Position numbers and translations under genes: made by a program | Notes under the pieces: model-generated | The model's database searches: none | What the model was told of the DNA's origin: nothing | Seen by the model: the letters and a program-made list of their open reading frames with translations, nothing else | Assembly: GCA_030656435.1 (NCBI GenBank) | Contig: JAUSOA010000214.1 | Coordinates: 1-42,026 of the forward strand | Direction: 5' to 3' | DNA length: 42,026 nucleotides | DNA from: Acholeplasmataceae bacterium | Lineage (GTDB): Bacteria; Bacillota_I; Bacilli_A; Acholeplasmatales; Acholeplasmataceae | Part shown: positions 11,748 through 23,002 of the stretch, one piece after another | Numbering within the stretch: the first letter of the stretch is position 1 | Layout: each line of letters begins with the position of its first letter

Positions 11748-11770
11748 AGAGCGACTTAGGAAGTCGCTCT
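11748..11770. terminator. Bidirectional terminator
   Basis: AGAGCGACTTAGGAAGTCGCTCT flanked by A-rich and T-rich tracts. Confidence 0.85.
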
Positions 11771-11776
11771 TTTCAT

Positions 11777-12328
11777 TTATAGTATACCTAATTCATCTGC
11801 AATCTCTAGGAAAATGTCATCGATTGGGAAATACTCAACCTCTAACTTCCTAAACATCTCATAAGTCATTTCATCTAGCTTAGAAAACATGTCTAATGGG
11901 ACTTCTTCTTTACTTTCCAACTTCTTTAGAACATCTTGTTCAAACTCGACGAGCTTGTCCATATCCTTCTGCTCAAAATTTTCGATGCCTAAGAGTTCAT
12001 TTTGGAAATCAATTGCCGATAGCAATAAATTTACATCCTTCGCTCTGGTTTCTAGATCCTTAACATTATTTGAATATGATTTTTTGAGTAATTTCACGAT
12101 TTCTTCAATTTGATCGAACATGTAGTAAAATCCGGTTTCAAATATTTGATCCTCTTCGTCTGAATATGTTTGGTCGTCTATCAACTTATCATATAAATGA
12201 TCAATAACATCGATGACATGCTTAAAACGAATAATCAAATCGGAATTACTTTCAACCAGGTACTTCAGTAAATCGTGATTTTCAATTTTCCAATTGGCAT
12301 ACTCGTGATAAACTCTTTCATCACGCAT
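11777..12328 (-). CDS. Conserved-looking acidic, alpha-helical protein of unknown function
   Basis: Intact 183-aa ORF between fba and a terminator; no family recognised. Confidence 0.7.
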   Translation of the reverse strand: MRDERVYHEYANWKIENHDLLKYLVESNSDLIIRFKHVIDVIDHLYDKLIDDQTYSDEEDQIFETGFYYMFDQIEEIVKLLKKSYSNNVKDLETRAKDVNLLLSAIDFQNELLGIENFEQKDMDKLVEFEQDVLKKLESKEEVPLDMFSKLDEMTYEMFRKLEVEYFPIDDIFLEIADELGIL

Positions 12329-12341
12329 TCAAATCACCTTC

Positions 12342-13208
12342 TTATGCTTTATTTGCGGAACCGAATACTTCAATCTTTTCTCTAATAACCTTCTTCATTG
12401 CTTCATATCCTGGAGCAAGAAGCTTTCTTGGGTCAAATCCTTTACCTTCTAAATCCTTACCAGCTTCAATATACTTTCTAGTTGCTGCTGCGAATTCTAA
12501 TTGAAGTTCAGTATTTACATTAATTTTTGATACGCCCATAGAAATCGCTTTTTTAACCATTTCTGCTGGAATACCTGTACCACCGTGAAGAACAAGAGGT
12601 ACTCCACCTGTTACATCAGATACTGTTTGCAGTACATCAAATCTTAGACCTTGCCAATTTGCAGGATATTTACCATGAATATTACCAATACCAGCTGCAA
12701 ACATATCCACACCTGTTTCAGCGATTAACTTACATTCATTTGGATCTGCAATTTCGCCCATACCAACAACACCATCTTCTTCACCACCAATAGAACCAAC
12801 CTCTGCTTCTACTGAAACGCCTTTAGCATGGCATGCTGCGACGATTTCCTTTGTTTTAGCAAGGTTTTCTTCAAATGGGTAATGTGAACCATCAAACATA
12901 ATTGAAGTGAATCCAGCGGCTAATGCCTTGTATGAACCTTCATATGTTCCATGATCTAAATGAACCGCAACTGGTACAGTGACATTATAAAATTCATCTA
13001 ATGATCTAACCATTGCCATTACTGTCTTATATCCACCCATATATTTAGCTGCACCTTCAGATACACCTAAGATAACTGGTGATTTAAGCTCTTCAACAGT
13101 TGTTAAAACTGCTTTAATCCATTCCAGATTGTTAATATTGATTTGTGCAACGCCATAACCTTCCTTGCGTGCCTTTAATAACATCTCTTTAGCTGATACG
13201 ACTGCCAT
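12342..13208 (-). CDS. fba: Class II fructose-bisphosphate aldolase
   Basis: VAVHLDHGTYEG, SIMFDGSHYPFEENL, VLHGGTGIP, INVNTELQ. Confidence 0.96.
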   Translation of the reverse strand: MAVVSAKEMLLKARKEGYGVAQININNLEWIKAVLTTVEELKSPVILGVSEGAAKYMGGYKTVMAMVRSLDEFYNVTVPVAVHLDHGTYEGSYKALAAGFTSIMFDGSHYPFEENLAKTKEIVAACHAKGVSVEAEVGSIGGEEDGVVGMGEIADPNECKLIAETGVDMFAAGIGNIHGKYPANWQGLRFDVLQTVSDVTGGVPLVLHGGTGIPAEMVKKAISMGVSKINVNTELQLEFAAATRKYIEAGKDLEGKGFDPRKLLAPGYEAMKKVIREKIEVFGSANKA

Positions 13209-13242
13209 AATTTAATTTCCTCCTTGAAATTTTTACCACATC

Positions 13243-13271
13243 TATTATATTACAAACATAACTTTTTAGCA
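13243..13271 (-). promoter_or_regulatory. Predicted sigma-A promoter of fba
   Basis: Reverse strand TTGCTA-17 bp-TATAAT upstream of an AAGGAGG SD. Confidence 0.6.
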
Positions 13272-13300
13272 ATAAATCACTTAGTGTAACCGTTCACAAA

Positions 13301-14926
<1,626 letters not shown>

Positions 14927-14929
14927 TTA

Positions 14930-14986
14930 AATAAAAAGAGACCCCTATCCTATAGGAGACTCTTTGGTGTGCCCTTATCTATTATA
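14930..14986 (-). promoter_or_regulatory. pyrG leader: TATAAT, GGGC initiation site and intrinsic attenuator
   Basis: Reverse strand TATAAT-AGATAA-GGGCACACCAAAGAGTCTCCTATAGGATAGGGGTCTCTTTTTATTT; 12-position stem AGAGTCTCCTAT/ATAGGGGTCTCT with one mismatch, followed by a T run. Confidence 0.85.
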
Positions 14987-15036
14987 TCAAAAGAAGTTTA
15001 AAACACAACCTACAATTTAATTTTTTCCTAATTTAA

Positions 15037-15654
15037 TTAACCTATTTGTTTTACAAAATAAGTATTACCTTTATTTTCAAAACCCATTCTCTTTAAGTAT
15101 TTTTGATGTTTGATATTGCCTGGTTTCGTAATCAAAGAGGAATAACCGTGGGATAAGAAGTAATTGTTTTGTTCCTCATATAAAAATTTACCTATTTTAA
15201 AATCACGGTAAGCAGGAGTTACATAATCAATTAATATTTCAAATGTTTTTTTATCCTTTGCTATACCGACAACTACACCTGCGGGTACTGTGTTTCTTAG
15301 AATAAATATTTTTTCGTATTTTTCGTCTTCTAGATGATCTTCAACGTTCATAAATGAACGCATATCCGTGATATGCGAGTTCATAAAGTGATTATAGTAA
15401 ATAGTATCTTTAATTGGTAATAGTTTGAAGTAATCTTTTTTTGAATACATCTGGTACAGATAATATATATTAATTATTACAATCCCTGCATTCATAAATC
15501 CAACAGGAAGTGCACCGATAGCAAATCCATAGACAGCAAAAAGAAGTGAGCCTCCTAAATTAATCCATCTCAATCTCTTAACTGAACTCATCAATAATGA
15601 TAATAATACAATCAGTGAGGCTACATAGCCTAACCATTCTAATAATTGTGGCAT
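15037..15654 (-). CDS. YgjV-like small integral membrane domain fused to a C-terminal GNAT-like acetyltransferase domain
   Basis: N-terminal WLGYVASLIVLLSLLMSSVKRLRWINLGGSLLFAVYGF (YgjV-like); C-terminal YVTPAYRDFKIGKFLYEEQNNYFLSHGYSSLITKPGNIKHQKYLKRMGF resembles GNAT; ATG 15654 has an AGGAAAGG SD. Confidence 0.65.
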   Translation of the reverse strand: MPQLLEWLGYVASLIVLLSLLMSSVKRLRWINLGGSLLFAVYGFAIGALPVGFMNAGIVIINIYYLYQMYSKKDYFKLLPIKDTIYYNHFMNSHITDMRSFMNVEDHLEDEKYEKIFILRNTVPAGVVVGIAKDKKTFEILIDYVTPAYRDFKIGKFLYEEQNNYFLSHGYSSLITKPGNIKHQKYLKRMGFENKGNTYFVKQIG

Positions 15655-15716
15655 TTTTAACACCCTTTCCTTGTAACTCTATTATACCGATTTTACATTT
15701 AAAACCGATGAAAAAA

Positions 15717-15740
15717 GGGCATACGATTTTAGGTATACCC
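15717..15740 (-). terminator. Intrinsic terminator downstream of rpoE
   Basis: Reverse strand GGGTATACCTAAAATCGTATGCCC followed by TTTTTT. Confidence 0.75.
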
Positions 15741-15765
15741 TATATATCATTTTTAAAAACATTGA

Positions 15766-16302
15766 TTACTCGTCGTACATATCCTCATAATCATCCATGA
15801 TTTCGTTGTAATCATCTTCATCGTAGTCATCATCAAACTCGATTTCTGGTTCATCATCAACGTCATCGTCTGTGGACTTAATTGGTAGATCAATTTCGAT
15901 ATAGGCTTTTTCTTCTTTGATTTCTTCGTCGACTTCTTCTTCATCTTCTTCATCATCTTTTACAACTTCTTCTTCATCTTCAAGAACGAATTCTGTAAAG
16001 TCTAAATCTTCTTCAACATCTTCTTCGACCTCTTCGGCATGAACAAAGGCAAAACCGTCTTTATCCCATAACTCCAAGTTTCTTTCCTTCAAATCCCATT
16101 GGTCATCACCACAGTATACAAACTTTGCACTTTGTGTAATATCCATATAGAGCTGAGTCATTCTATCGATGTCGTCAAGTGACGTTTCTTTGATTTCAGC
16201 AACGCTCTTAATTATTTCTTGAATGGTGAGTGGCTTTGTACTTTCTCTCAAAAGTAGCTCTGCAACGTCAAGCATTGCTAATGATTTCATTTTATCGCTC
16301 AT
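15766..16302 (-). CDS. rpoE: RNA polymerase delta subunit (RpoE), HARE-HTH plus acidic tail
   Basis: MLDVAELLLRESTKPLTIQEIIKSVAE, LDDIDRMTQLYMDITQSAKFVYCGDDQWDLKER, then a D/E-rich C-terminus; located near pyrG. Confidence 0.88.
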   Translation of the reverse strand: MSDKMKSLAMLDVAELLLRESTKPLTIQEIIKSVAEIKETSLDDIDRMTQLYMDITQSAKFVYCGDDQWDLKERNLELWDKDGFAFVHAEEVEEDVEEDLDFTEFVLEDEEEVVKDDEEDEEEVDEEIKEEKAYIEIDLPIKSTDDDVDDEPEIEFDDDYDEDDYNEIMDDYEDMYDE

Positions 16303-16358
16303 TTCATCCTCCTAAATGCGTATATATTGTATACTAATCATTTTGTTTTTGCAAGTCA

Positions 16359-16631
16359 TTAATTAGTTAATTGCGTAATTAATAATACAATCGCTAGAAT
16401 GACGGCAATTACTATAAATAGTTTTAGCATCTTTTTAACGAAACTGATTACACCAAACACCAAGATGAATCCAACAAATACAATTCCAACAATTTTAATA
16501 AGTTCTGGTAATGGCACGATAAATTGTTCATATAGCCCAATTAGCTTTCCATCAATATCAAGTGTATCTTGTAAAAACCCATTAAAACGTCCGTAAATTG
16601 ACTCAAAAAATCCTTTAATTGTTTCCCACAT
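16359..16631 (-). CDS. Small membrane protein of unknown function
   Basis: 90-aa ORF with two hydrophobic segments and SD; upstream recR. Confidence 0.65.
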   Translation of the reverse strand: MWETIKGFFESIYGRFNGFLQDTLDIDGKLIGLYEQFIVPLPELIKIVGIVFVGFILVFGVISFVKKMLKLFIVIAVILAIVLLITQLTN

Positions 16632-16643
16632 AGTTAATTCCTC

Positions 16644-17234
16644 CTAATACTTCAGTCTGTTTTCAACAGCCTTACTTAAGGTTAATTCATCAGCATACTT
16701 TAAATCTGTGCCTACAGGTAGACCATATGCTAGTCTTGTTATGGATATTTCTTGATCACTAAAGAGTGATTTTAAATATTTAGCGGTCATTTCCCCTTCT
16801 ACGGTTCCACTGGTCGCAATAATCATCTCTTGAATTGTCTTGACTCTTAATCCTAGGGAGTCAATCGTTAAATCCTTATCTGTAATACCTCTTGAAAAAT
16901 CAACAAGTCCGCCTAAGACGTGATAAACACCGTGATAGGTTTTCATCTTTTCCATGACAAATACATCCTTAGCATCTGCTACAACCATTAATGTTTGATG
17001 ATCTCTTGATGGATTGCTGCAAATCGAACATAAATCCTCATCAGTAATCATATGACATTTCGGACAAAACTTAATCTCATCCTTCAGTCTTTTTAAATGA
17101 TTAGAGAAATCTAGAATGTCTTCTTGATTGGATTGGGTGATTAAATGAAGAGCTAATCTCTCTGCAGTTTTTTCACCGATTCCAGGTAACCTTTGAAAAT
17201 CTTCAATGATTTTCTTTAGAATGGATGGATACAT
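16644..17234 (-). CDS. recR: Recombination mediator RecR
   Basis: RLPGIGEKTAERLALHL, C4 zinc finger CPKCHMITDEDLCSIC, Toprim region. Confidence 0.96.
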   Translation of the reverse strand: MYPSILKKIIEDFQRLPGIGEKTAERLALHLITQSNQEDILDFSNHLKRLKDEIKFCPKCHMITDEDLCSICSNPSRDHQTLMVVADAKDVFVMEKMKTYHGVYHVLGGLVDFSRGITDKDLTIDSLGLRVKTIQEMIIATSGTVEGEMTAKYLKSLFSDQEISITRLAYGLPVGTDLKYADELTLSKAVENRLKY

Positions 17235-17524
17235 TAAAATCCAAACCCACCTAAACCACCTGAAAATTGTCCCATGGTTTCTTCTGTTTCTTTATCAATT
17301 TGTTTGAGTGCGTCGTTAACTGCTAGTAAAATTGAATCTTGAAGCAGCTCAACTTCTTCCATGATTTCAGGGTTGATTTGTACATCAATGACTTGTCTTG
17401 TCCCTTGCATCACCACAGTGACACCTGATGACTTACCAAAAAACTCTTTTCTTTCTAATGCCTCTTGAGCTTCCATCATTTGTTTTTGAATCTTTTTAAG
17501 CTTATTTAACATGTTTGGATTCAT
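17234..17524 (-). CDS. YbaB/EbfC nucleoid-associated protein
   Basis: MNPNMLNKLKKIQKQMMEAQEAL; dnaX-ybaB-recR order. Confidence 0.93.
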   Translation of the reverse strand: MNPNMLNKLKKIQKQMMEAQEALERKEFFGKSSGVTVVMQGTRQVIDVQINPEIMEEVELLQDSILLAVNDALKQIDKETEETMGQFSGGLGGFGF

Positions 17525-17525
17525 A

Positions 17526-19181
17526 TCATTGCTCCTTTACGATTGCTTTATCTCCGAAGTATTCCTTAGCTAGGGAAATGATTTCGGGTTCTTTTTTTTC
17601 TTCGTTTTCTAATTCTATGTATAATTTTAAATCATAGGGCGGGAGTTTAGGTTTCTTACTACCCTTCTTCCAAAGATCTACGTAAACCTCTTTGATGACT
17701 AACCAGTCAGTTTTAAGGATTGCGATGATGTCATCAACCAAATGAGACTTGCTATTGAATACCTCTAATGCCATCTTCTTTGTTTCTGGTTCTAATATCC
17801 GTTTGCATAGATTGATATCATCATAAACAATAAGCATCGTCTGATCAGATACCGCCTCTAATTCTCCTTGGGAAAGAAGATAGGCGACCATTTTTAAATG
17901 CGATTTGGGATAGTTCTTTAAATGATCCCAACCTGTTAAGAGTTTCGCTTTTTTCTCTTTGTCATTCCCATTCAGTACTGTTTCAACTTCTTTAATTGTA
18001 ACGAGCGCTTTCCGATTACTTTGTTGAACCACTTGTTTAGGTTGTACCTTCATTTGCTGCTTTAATTCTGAAACTGAGTTTTTTAAGTCTTGGATGGTTG
18101 CATCAAAGTCTATGTATTTTGCAGTTTGGTGCTCCATCATCTTAATTAATGCAAGCTCCATGTAAGCACGTTTTTGGTGAGTCGTTTTCATATCAATTTG
18201 TAATTGATTTAAAATTTCTAAGTAGAAATAAATTCGATCGAATGAAAAGACACTTAAAATCTCTTTATATTTGCTGTGTTCTACCTTAGTTGTTTTTTCG
18301 ATGAGAATATCTCGAAGTGCTAAGATCAAATCATTTGCTATTCTACTGATTTCCTTGCCTTCAGCGAGTAAATCCTTTAGTAAAATCATCGAACTACTGA
18401 TTTCTTTATTCGATATTGCAGTTAATAATGCCGTAATCGCTTTTTTAGACACACTTCCTGAAACCTGGTGAACATCCTCTTCAGTGATTGAGTCACCTGA
18501 ATAAGATATGGATTGGTCAAGTAAACTAATCGCGTCTCTTAACCCACCTTCAGCATTTTCTGCAACTGCATAAATCGCTTCATCAGAAATTTTAATATTT
18601 TCTTTCAATGCAATTTGTTTAAGCTTTTCAATAATGTCGTTGGTTTCAATGTTTTTAAAATCGAAGCGTTGACATCTCGATAAAATTGTTGGTGGAATTT
18701 TATGAACTTCAGTAGTTGCCAAAATAAATATAACATGTTTTGGCGGTTCCTCTAAAGTCTTTAATAGTGCGTTAAACGCACCAGGTGTTAGCATATGGAC
18801 TTCATCGATGATATAAACTTTATATCTTCCGACAGAAGGCATGTATTTGACTTTGTCTCTTAAATCTCTAATCTCATCGACACCGTTATTTGAAGCAGCG
18901 TCGATTTCGATGACATCAGGAATATTACCATTATCGATACCCTTACAAATATCACATTCATTGCATGGTTCGATAGAGGGTTGGAGTGTACAGTTTACTG
19001 CTTTTGCAAATATTTTTGCAATAGAAGTTTTCCCTGTACCTCTTGGTCCACTGAATAAATAAGCGTGGGCAATTTTATCATGCAACAATGCATTTTGAAG
19101 TGTTTTGATGATTACTTTTTGTCCAGATACTTCACTAAATGCTCTTGGACGGTAAGCACGATATAATGCTACATATGCCAT
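17526..19181 (-). CDS. dnaX: DNA polymerase III subunit gamma/tau
   Basis: ALYRAYRPRAFSEVSGQ, SGPRGTGKTSIAKIFAKAVNC, zinc CNECDIC, DEVHMLTPGAFNALLKTLEEPP. Confidence 0.97.
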   Translation of the reverse strand: MAYVALYRAYRPRAFSEVSGQKVIIKTLQNALLHDKIAHAYLFSGPRGTGKTSIAKIFAKAVNCTLQPSIEPCNECDICKGIDNGNIPDVIEIDAASNNGVDEIRDLRDKVKYMPSVGRYKVYIIDEVHMLTPGAFNALLKTLEEPPKHVIFILATTEVHKIPPTILSRCQRFDFKNIETNDIIEKLKQIALKENIKISDEAIYAVAENAEGGLRDAISLLDQSISYSGDSITEEDVHQVSGSVSKKAITALLTAISNKEISSSMILLKDLLAEGKEISRIANDLILALRDILIEKTTKVEHSKYKEILSVFSFDRIYFYLEILNQLQIDMKTTHQKRAYMELALIKMMEHQTAKYIDFDATIQDLKNSVSELKQQMKVQPKQVVQQSNRKALVTIKEVETVLNGNDKEKKAKLLTGWDHLKNYPKSHLKMVAYLLSQGELEAVSDQTMLIVYDDINLCKRILEPETKKMALEVFNSKSHLVDDIIAILKTDWLVIKEVYVDLWKKGSKKPKLPPYDLKLYIELENEEKKEPEIISLAKEYFGDKAIVKEQ

Positions 19182-19287
19182 CTGTAAACCCTCGCTTTCT
19201 TTCTTTTCTAATTATAACACATATTATATTCAATAATATGATATAAAAATGGAAATTAGACTATATTTTGCAAAATGAATTTGTTGT

Positions 19288-20634
19288 TTATTTTCCTAAA
19301 CAAAATTTTGAGAATAGTTCAGTCAGTAAGTCACCTTCATAATTTTCACCTAATATTTCACCTAATGCTCTCCAGGCTGAGGTGAGATCAATTGCGTAAA
19401 CATCAACTGGCATGTTTAAGGCGATCGACTTCAATACATTCTCTAAGGATTCCTTTGCTTCTTTAACTTTCATAATATGTCTAATATTGGATAGGTAATT
19501 AAAATCACGCTGTCCAATATCTTCTAATGATAGAAGTTTGAGTATTGCTTTTTCTAATTCTTTGAGTCCTGATTTTGTAATCGTCGAAATCAGCATACCC
19601 TCTTCCATCGATAAAGCTTTTGGCAAATCTGATTTATTAGCGATAATTATTCTTTTTTTATCTTTTGTAAGTTCTAAAAGTTCTTTGTCTTCTTTAGTCA
19701 GTGCTTTACTTTGGTCTAGAACAAGAAGAACTAACTCGGCTTCATGAAGTGCCTTCATTGAGCGATCTACACCAATTCTTTCTACAATATCAACAGTCTC
19801 TCTAATGCCTGCTGTATCGATTAATTTCAGTGTGACTCCACTGATATTAATATAGGCTTCAATCGTATCTCTTGTTGTTCCTTCAATCTCGGTAACGATT
19901 GCTTTTTCCTCGTCTAGTAGTGCATTTAATAAGCTGGATTTACCAACATTCGGCTTCCCGATAATAACAGTTTTTACGCCTTCTCTAATCAATTGATTCT
20001 TATGAGACTCAACTAAGAGAAGGTCTATCTCTTTGATTAGTTCTATAGTTTTGGGCTCGATAATTTCCTTGTTCATCACTACAGCATCATCATATTCAGG
20101 ATAATCAATATTGACTTCTATTTGAGCAATGATGGTTAATAGCTTCGATCTTAAATTGCGAATTAATCTTGAGGTTTCCTTTTGAACACCTAGGTTTGCA
20201 ATCTTTAATGCCTGCTCACTTTTAGCGTGTATGAGATCCATTATGGATTCCGCTTCAACCAAATCAATTCTTCCATTTAAGTACGCTCTTTGTGAAAACT
20301 CGCCTGGTTCAGCAAGTCTGATATCTAGTGATAATATTCTTTCTAAAACCTTTTGCGTGATTAAAATACCACCATGTGTAGATACCTCTACCATATCTTC
20401 AGCAGTGAATGTTTTAGGTGCCTTTAGTACGGCAACCATCACCTCATCAAGTATGCTACCATTGACATTTAAAATATGTCCATAATGCAGTGTGTGGCTG
20501 CTTACCTTATTCAAATTTCGCCCTTTAAAAATTTTGTTAAACTCAGAAATTGAGTTTTCACCTGTAATACGAATTACAGAGATTCCTGCTGTTCCAAAGG
20601 CTGTTGAAATTGCAGCAATCGTATCAAATTTCAT
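19288..20634 (-). CDS. mnmE: tRNA modification GTPase MnmE
   Basis: DTIAAISTAFGTAGISVIRITG, GKPNVGKSSLLNALL, DTAGIRE, C-terminal FCLGK. Confidence 0.97.
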   Translation of the reverse strand: MKFDTIAAISTAFGTAGISVIRITGENSISEFNKIFKGRNLNKVSSHTLHYGHILNVNGSILDEVMVAVLKAPKTFTAEDMVEVSTHGGILITQKVLERILSLDIRLAEPGEFSQRAYLNGRIDLVEAESIMDLIHAKSEQALKIANLGVQKETSRLIRNLRSKLLTIIAQIEVNIDYPEYDDAVVMNKEIIEPKTIELIKEIDLLLVESHKNQLIREGVKTVIIGKPNVGKSSLLNALLDEEKAIVTEIEGTTRDTIEAYINISGVTLKLIDTAGIRETVDIVERIGVDRSMKALHEAELVLLVLDQSKALTKEDKELLELTKDKKRIIIANKSDLPKALSMEEGMLISTITKSGLKELEKAILKLLSLEDIGQRDFNYLSNIRHIMKVKEAKESLENVLKSIALNMPVDVYAIDLTSAWRALGEILGENYEGDLLTELFSKFCLGK

Positions 20635-20637
20635 ATG

Positions 20638-21156
20638 CTATTCCTCGACTGTATTTGGTTTTCGACTCTTAACTTTAGGCTTTAATGGATTGAATCCTCT
20701 AGAAATATCCCTGAGTAAAATAAATGTAACCACAAAAAACCCAAGAATTCCGCCAATCATAATATAACCACTACCCAAAATCAACCCAATCATTGCAGTA
20801 AACCATATGGTAGCTGCTGTTGTAATTCCTTTAACAACATGAGATTGATCCTTGATGATTACACCAGCACCGACAAACCCGATACCTGTGATAACCTGTG
20901 CAATAATACGTTGTCCCTCTGGGTCAATCGATATTCCTGTGGATTGCAAAAATATTTGGTGCTCAAACATAAGACGCTGCATAATCGCAATCCCTGCACT
21001 TCCCATAGCAACCAATACATGTGAAGAAAGGCCTGCTGCTTTTCCTACGTTTTGTCTTTCTAGTCCCACAAATGCTGCGACTAAAAAGGTAATAACTAAG
21101 GGTAGGACAACCTTTAAAAGTATTTCCATTATGGATAAATTAAAATCTAAGATCAT
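20638..21156 (-). CDS. MgtC/SapB family membrane protein
   Basis: AAFVGLERQNVGKAAGLSSHVLVAMGSAGI and ITGIGFVGAGVIIKD typical of MgtC/SapB. Confidence 0.9.
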   Translation of the reverse strand: MILDFNLSIMEILLKVVLPLVITFLVAAFVGLERQNVGKAAGLSSHVLVAMGSAGIAIMQRLMFEHQIFLQSTGISIDPEGQRIIAQVITGIGFVGAGVIIKDQSHVVKGITTAATIWFTAMIGLILGSGYIMIGGILGFFVVTFILLRDISRGFNPLKPKVKSRKPNTVEE

Positions 21157-21193
21157 ATGATTCTCCCTTCAGTTTGATCTGATACATAAAACA

Positions 21194-22057
21194 TTAATCC
21201 TTTTTATTACGTTCCTTATACATTTGGTTAAAATGTGTTTTTTCTGAATTTTTAGTGTATCCCAATATCATTTCTAAATTGACATTGGTTGCTGCATTAA
21301 AGATATGATCATCTATATTCGGATTATCTTTTTTCATCGTCTCAATCATTTGTTTGATTTCTCTTCGTTTCGATGAAGTCTTTTCAGCAACGACAGTGCA
21401 TCCACAATTCATGGATTGAATGCCACTATACTTGAGCCATCTAATAATATCTTTTTCTTTAACAAACATCATCGGTCGAATCAATTCAATTCCCTCAAAA
21501 TTTTCTGCCTGAATTTTGGGAACCATGGTTTGAAAGGATCCGTTATAGAAAATGCTCATCAAAGTCGTTTCAATCACATCATCGAAATGATGTCCTAAAG
21601 CAAGCTTGTTGCATCCAAGTTCCTTTGCTGCGTTATATAAAAATCCTCTTCTCATTCTCGCACACATATAACAGGGGTTTTCTTTAGCGATTTTACCAAC
21701 AACACTAAAAACTTCTGAGTCTTTAATCGTTAATGGGATATTTAAGTAACTTGCATTCGATTCTAAGAGCTCTCTATTGACTTCTCTAAATCCTGGGTCC
21801 ATCGATAGAAAAACGAGTTCAAAGGGTATTTTATTATGTCTTTTTAGCTCTTGAAAAAGCTTTGCTAGTATTAAAGAATCCTTTCCCCCTGATATACCAA
21901 CTGCTATTTTATCACCAGGAGAAATTAATTCATACTCATTAATCGCTTGGACAAATGGTCTAAAAATATCCTTTTTATAGGTTTTTATTAAACTTCTTTC
22001 AATATCATCGAGTGGCAACTTTGGAGTCGTCACTGTAATGATTTCACAGGATGACAT
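21194..22057 (-). CDS. TtcA-like PP-loop tRNA thiolation enzyme
   Basis: AVGISGGKDSLILAKL, CYMCARMRRGFLYNAAKELGCNKLALGHHFDDVIETTLM. Confidence 0.85.
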   Translation of the reverse strand: MSSCEIITVTTPKLPLDDIERSLIKTYKKDIFRPFVQAINEYELISPGDKIAVGISGGKDSLILAKLFQELKRHNKIPFELVFLSMDPGFREVNRELLESNASYLNIPLTIKDSEVFSVVGKIAKENPCYMCARMRRGFLYNAAKELGCNKLALGHHFDDVIETTLMSIFYNGSFQTMVPKIQAENFEGIELIRPMMFVKEKDIIRWLKYSGIQSMNCGCTVVAEKTSSKRREIKQMIETMKKDNPNIDDHIFNAATNVNLEMILGYTKNSEKTHFNQMYKERNKKD

Positions 22058-22060
22058 GAT

Positions 22061-23002
22061 TTATGCCCCTTCTTTATACTGTCTAACGACTTCTTCTACA
22101 TCTAGAATAAATTGAGGTAACTGTTCCCAGCCCTCTAATTTAGCACCAGAAGCTTTAGCATGTCCTCCACCACCATAACGGTTTGCAAGTTTATCAATAG
22201 TTGGTCCGTTCGATCTTAATCTAATTCTGATTTCATTTGGATATTCAATCATTAGGGCCCAAACTGGGAACCCTTGAATTCCTCCAATTAAACCGACCAT
22301 AGAAGCTGCTTGTTCATCAGTAACATTAAATTTTTCAATAATATCTCTAGTCATTTTAACGTAAATAAAACCGTCAGTGGTAACAAAATTAGAATAAACA
22401 TAACCCTTGAGTGCAATCATCTCTAACGATTCTTGAGAAAGTTTGTTGTCGATATATTCGACATCGACTCCCTTTTCAATTAGCATACCAGCAAGCTGGT
22501 GTGTTATTTTTGAGACACCTCTAAATCTAAATCTTCCAGTATCTGTAACGATACCTGTATATAATGCATTTGCACCATCTAGTGTTAGCTTTAACTCGCT
22601 CTTAAATTTATAGTAAAAATAGGCGATCATCTGTGCACAGGATGGGAAGGTTGTATCAACCCATCTTAAATCACCATAGTCATCAACAGGGATATGGTGA
22701 TCAATTTTAATCACTTCTTTTCCTAATGTATATCTTGAATCACTAATTCTATCCTTAACAGCTGTATCCACAACGATAGATAATGCCCCAACGTATGTTT
22801 CATCAGTTATCGTATCGACTTTGCCAACAAAATCAACAAAATCTGAAGTTTCACCAACAACATAAACCTTCTTATGAGGAAAAGAGTTTTGAATAATATT
22901 CTTTAATCCAAATTGTGCTCCATAGCAGTCACCATCTGGTCTTTTATGTCCATGAATGATAATTTGATCGTATTCCTTAATTTTATTTAATATTCTTTGC
23001 AT
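22061..23002 (-). CDS. DHH/DHHA1 phosphoesterase (NrnA-like), copy 1
   Basis: IIIHGHKRPDGDCYGAQ, KIDHHIPVDDYGD, YGGGGHAKASGAKL; internal ATG at 23002 preferred over 23020. Confidence 0.9.
   Translation of the reverse strand: MQRILNKIKEYDQIIIHGHKRPDGDCYGAQFGLKNIIQNSFPHKKVYVVGETSDFVDFVGKVDTITDETYVGALSIVVDTAVKDRISDSRYTLGKEVIKIDHHIPVDDYGDLRWVDTTFPSCAQMIAYFYYKFKSELKLTLDGANALYTGIVTDTGRFRFRGVSKITHQLAGMLIEKGVDVEYIDNKLSQESLEMIALKGYVYSNFVTTDGFIYVKMTRDIIEKFNVTDEQAASMVGLIGGIQGFPVWALMIEYPNEIRIRLRSNGPTIDKLANRYGGGGHAKASGAKLEGWEQLPQFILDVEEVVRQYKEGA

Noticed and set aside
15753-15956. 67-aa Lys/Met-rich ORF overlapping the rpoE tail
   Set aside because: Alternative frame of the GAA/GAT-rich acidic tail of RNA polymerase delta
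15766-16040. Low-complexity GAAGAT-like DNA considered as microsatellite or CRISPR-like repeat
   Set aside because: Explained by the D/E-rich C-terminus of the delta subunit; no regular repeat/spacer structure
19182-19287. Possible SRP RNA (ffs) near dnaX
   Set aside because: Gap is only about 106 nt, AT-rich and lacks the conserved SRP Alu/S-domain sequences
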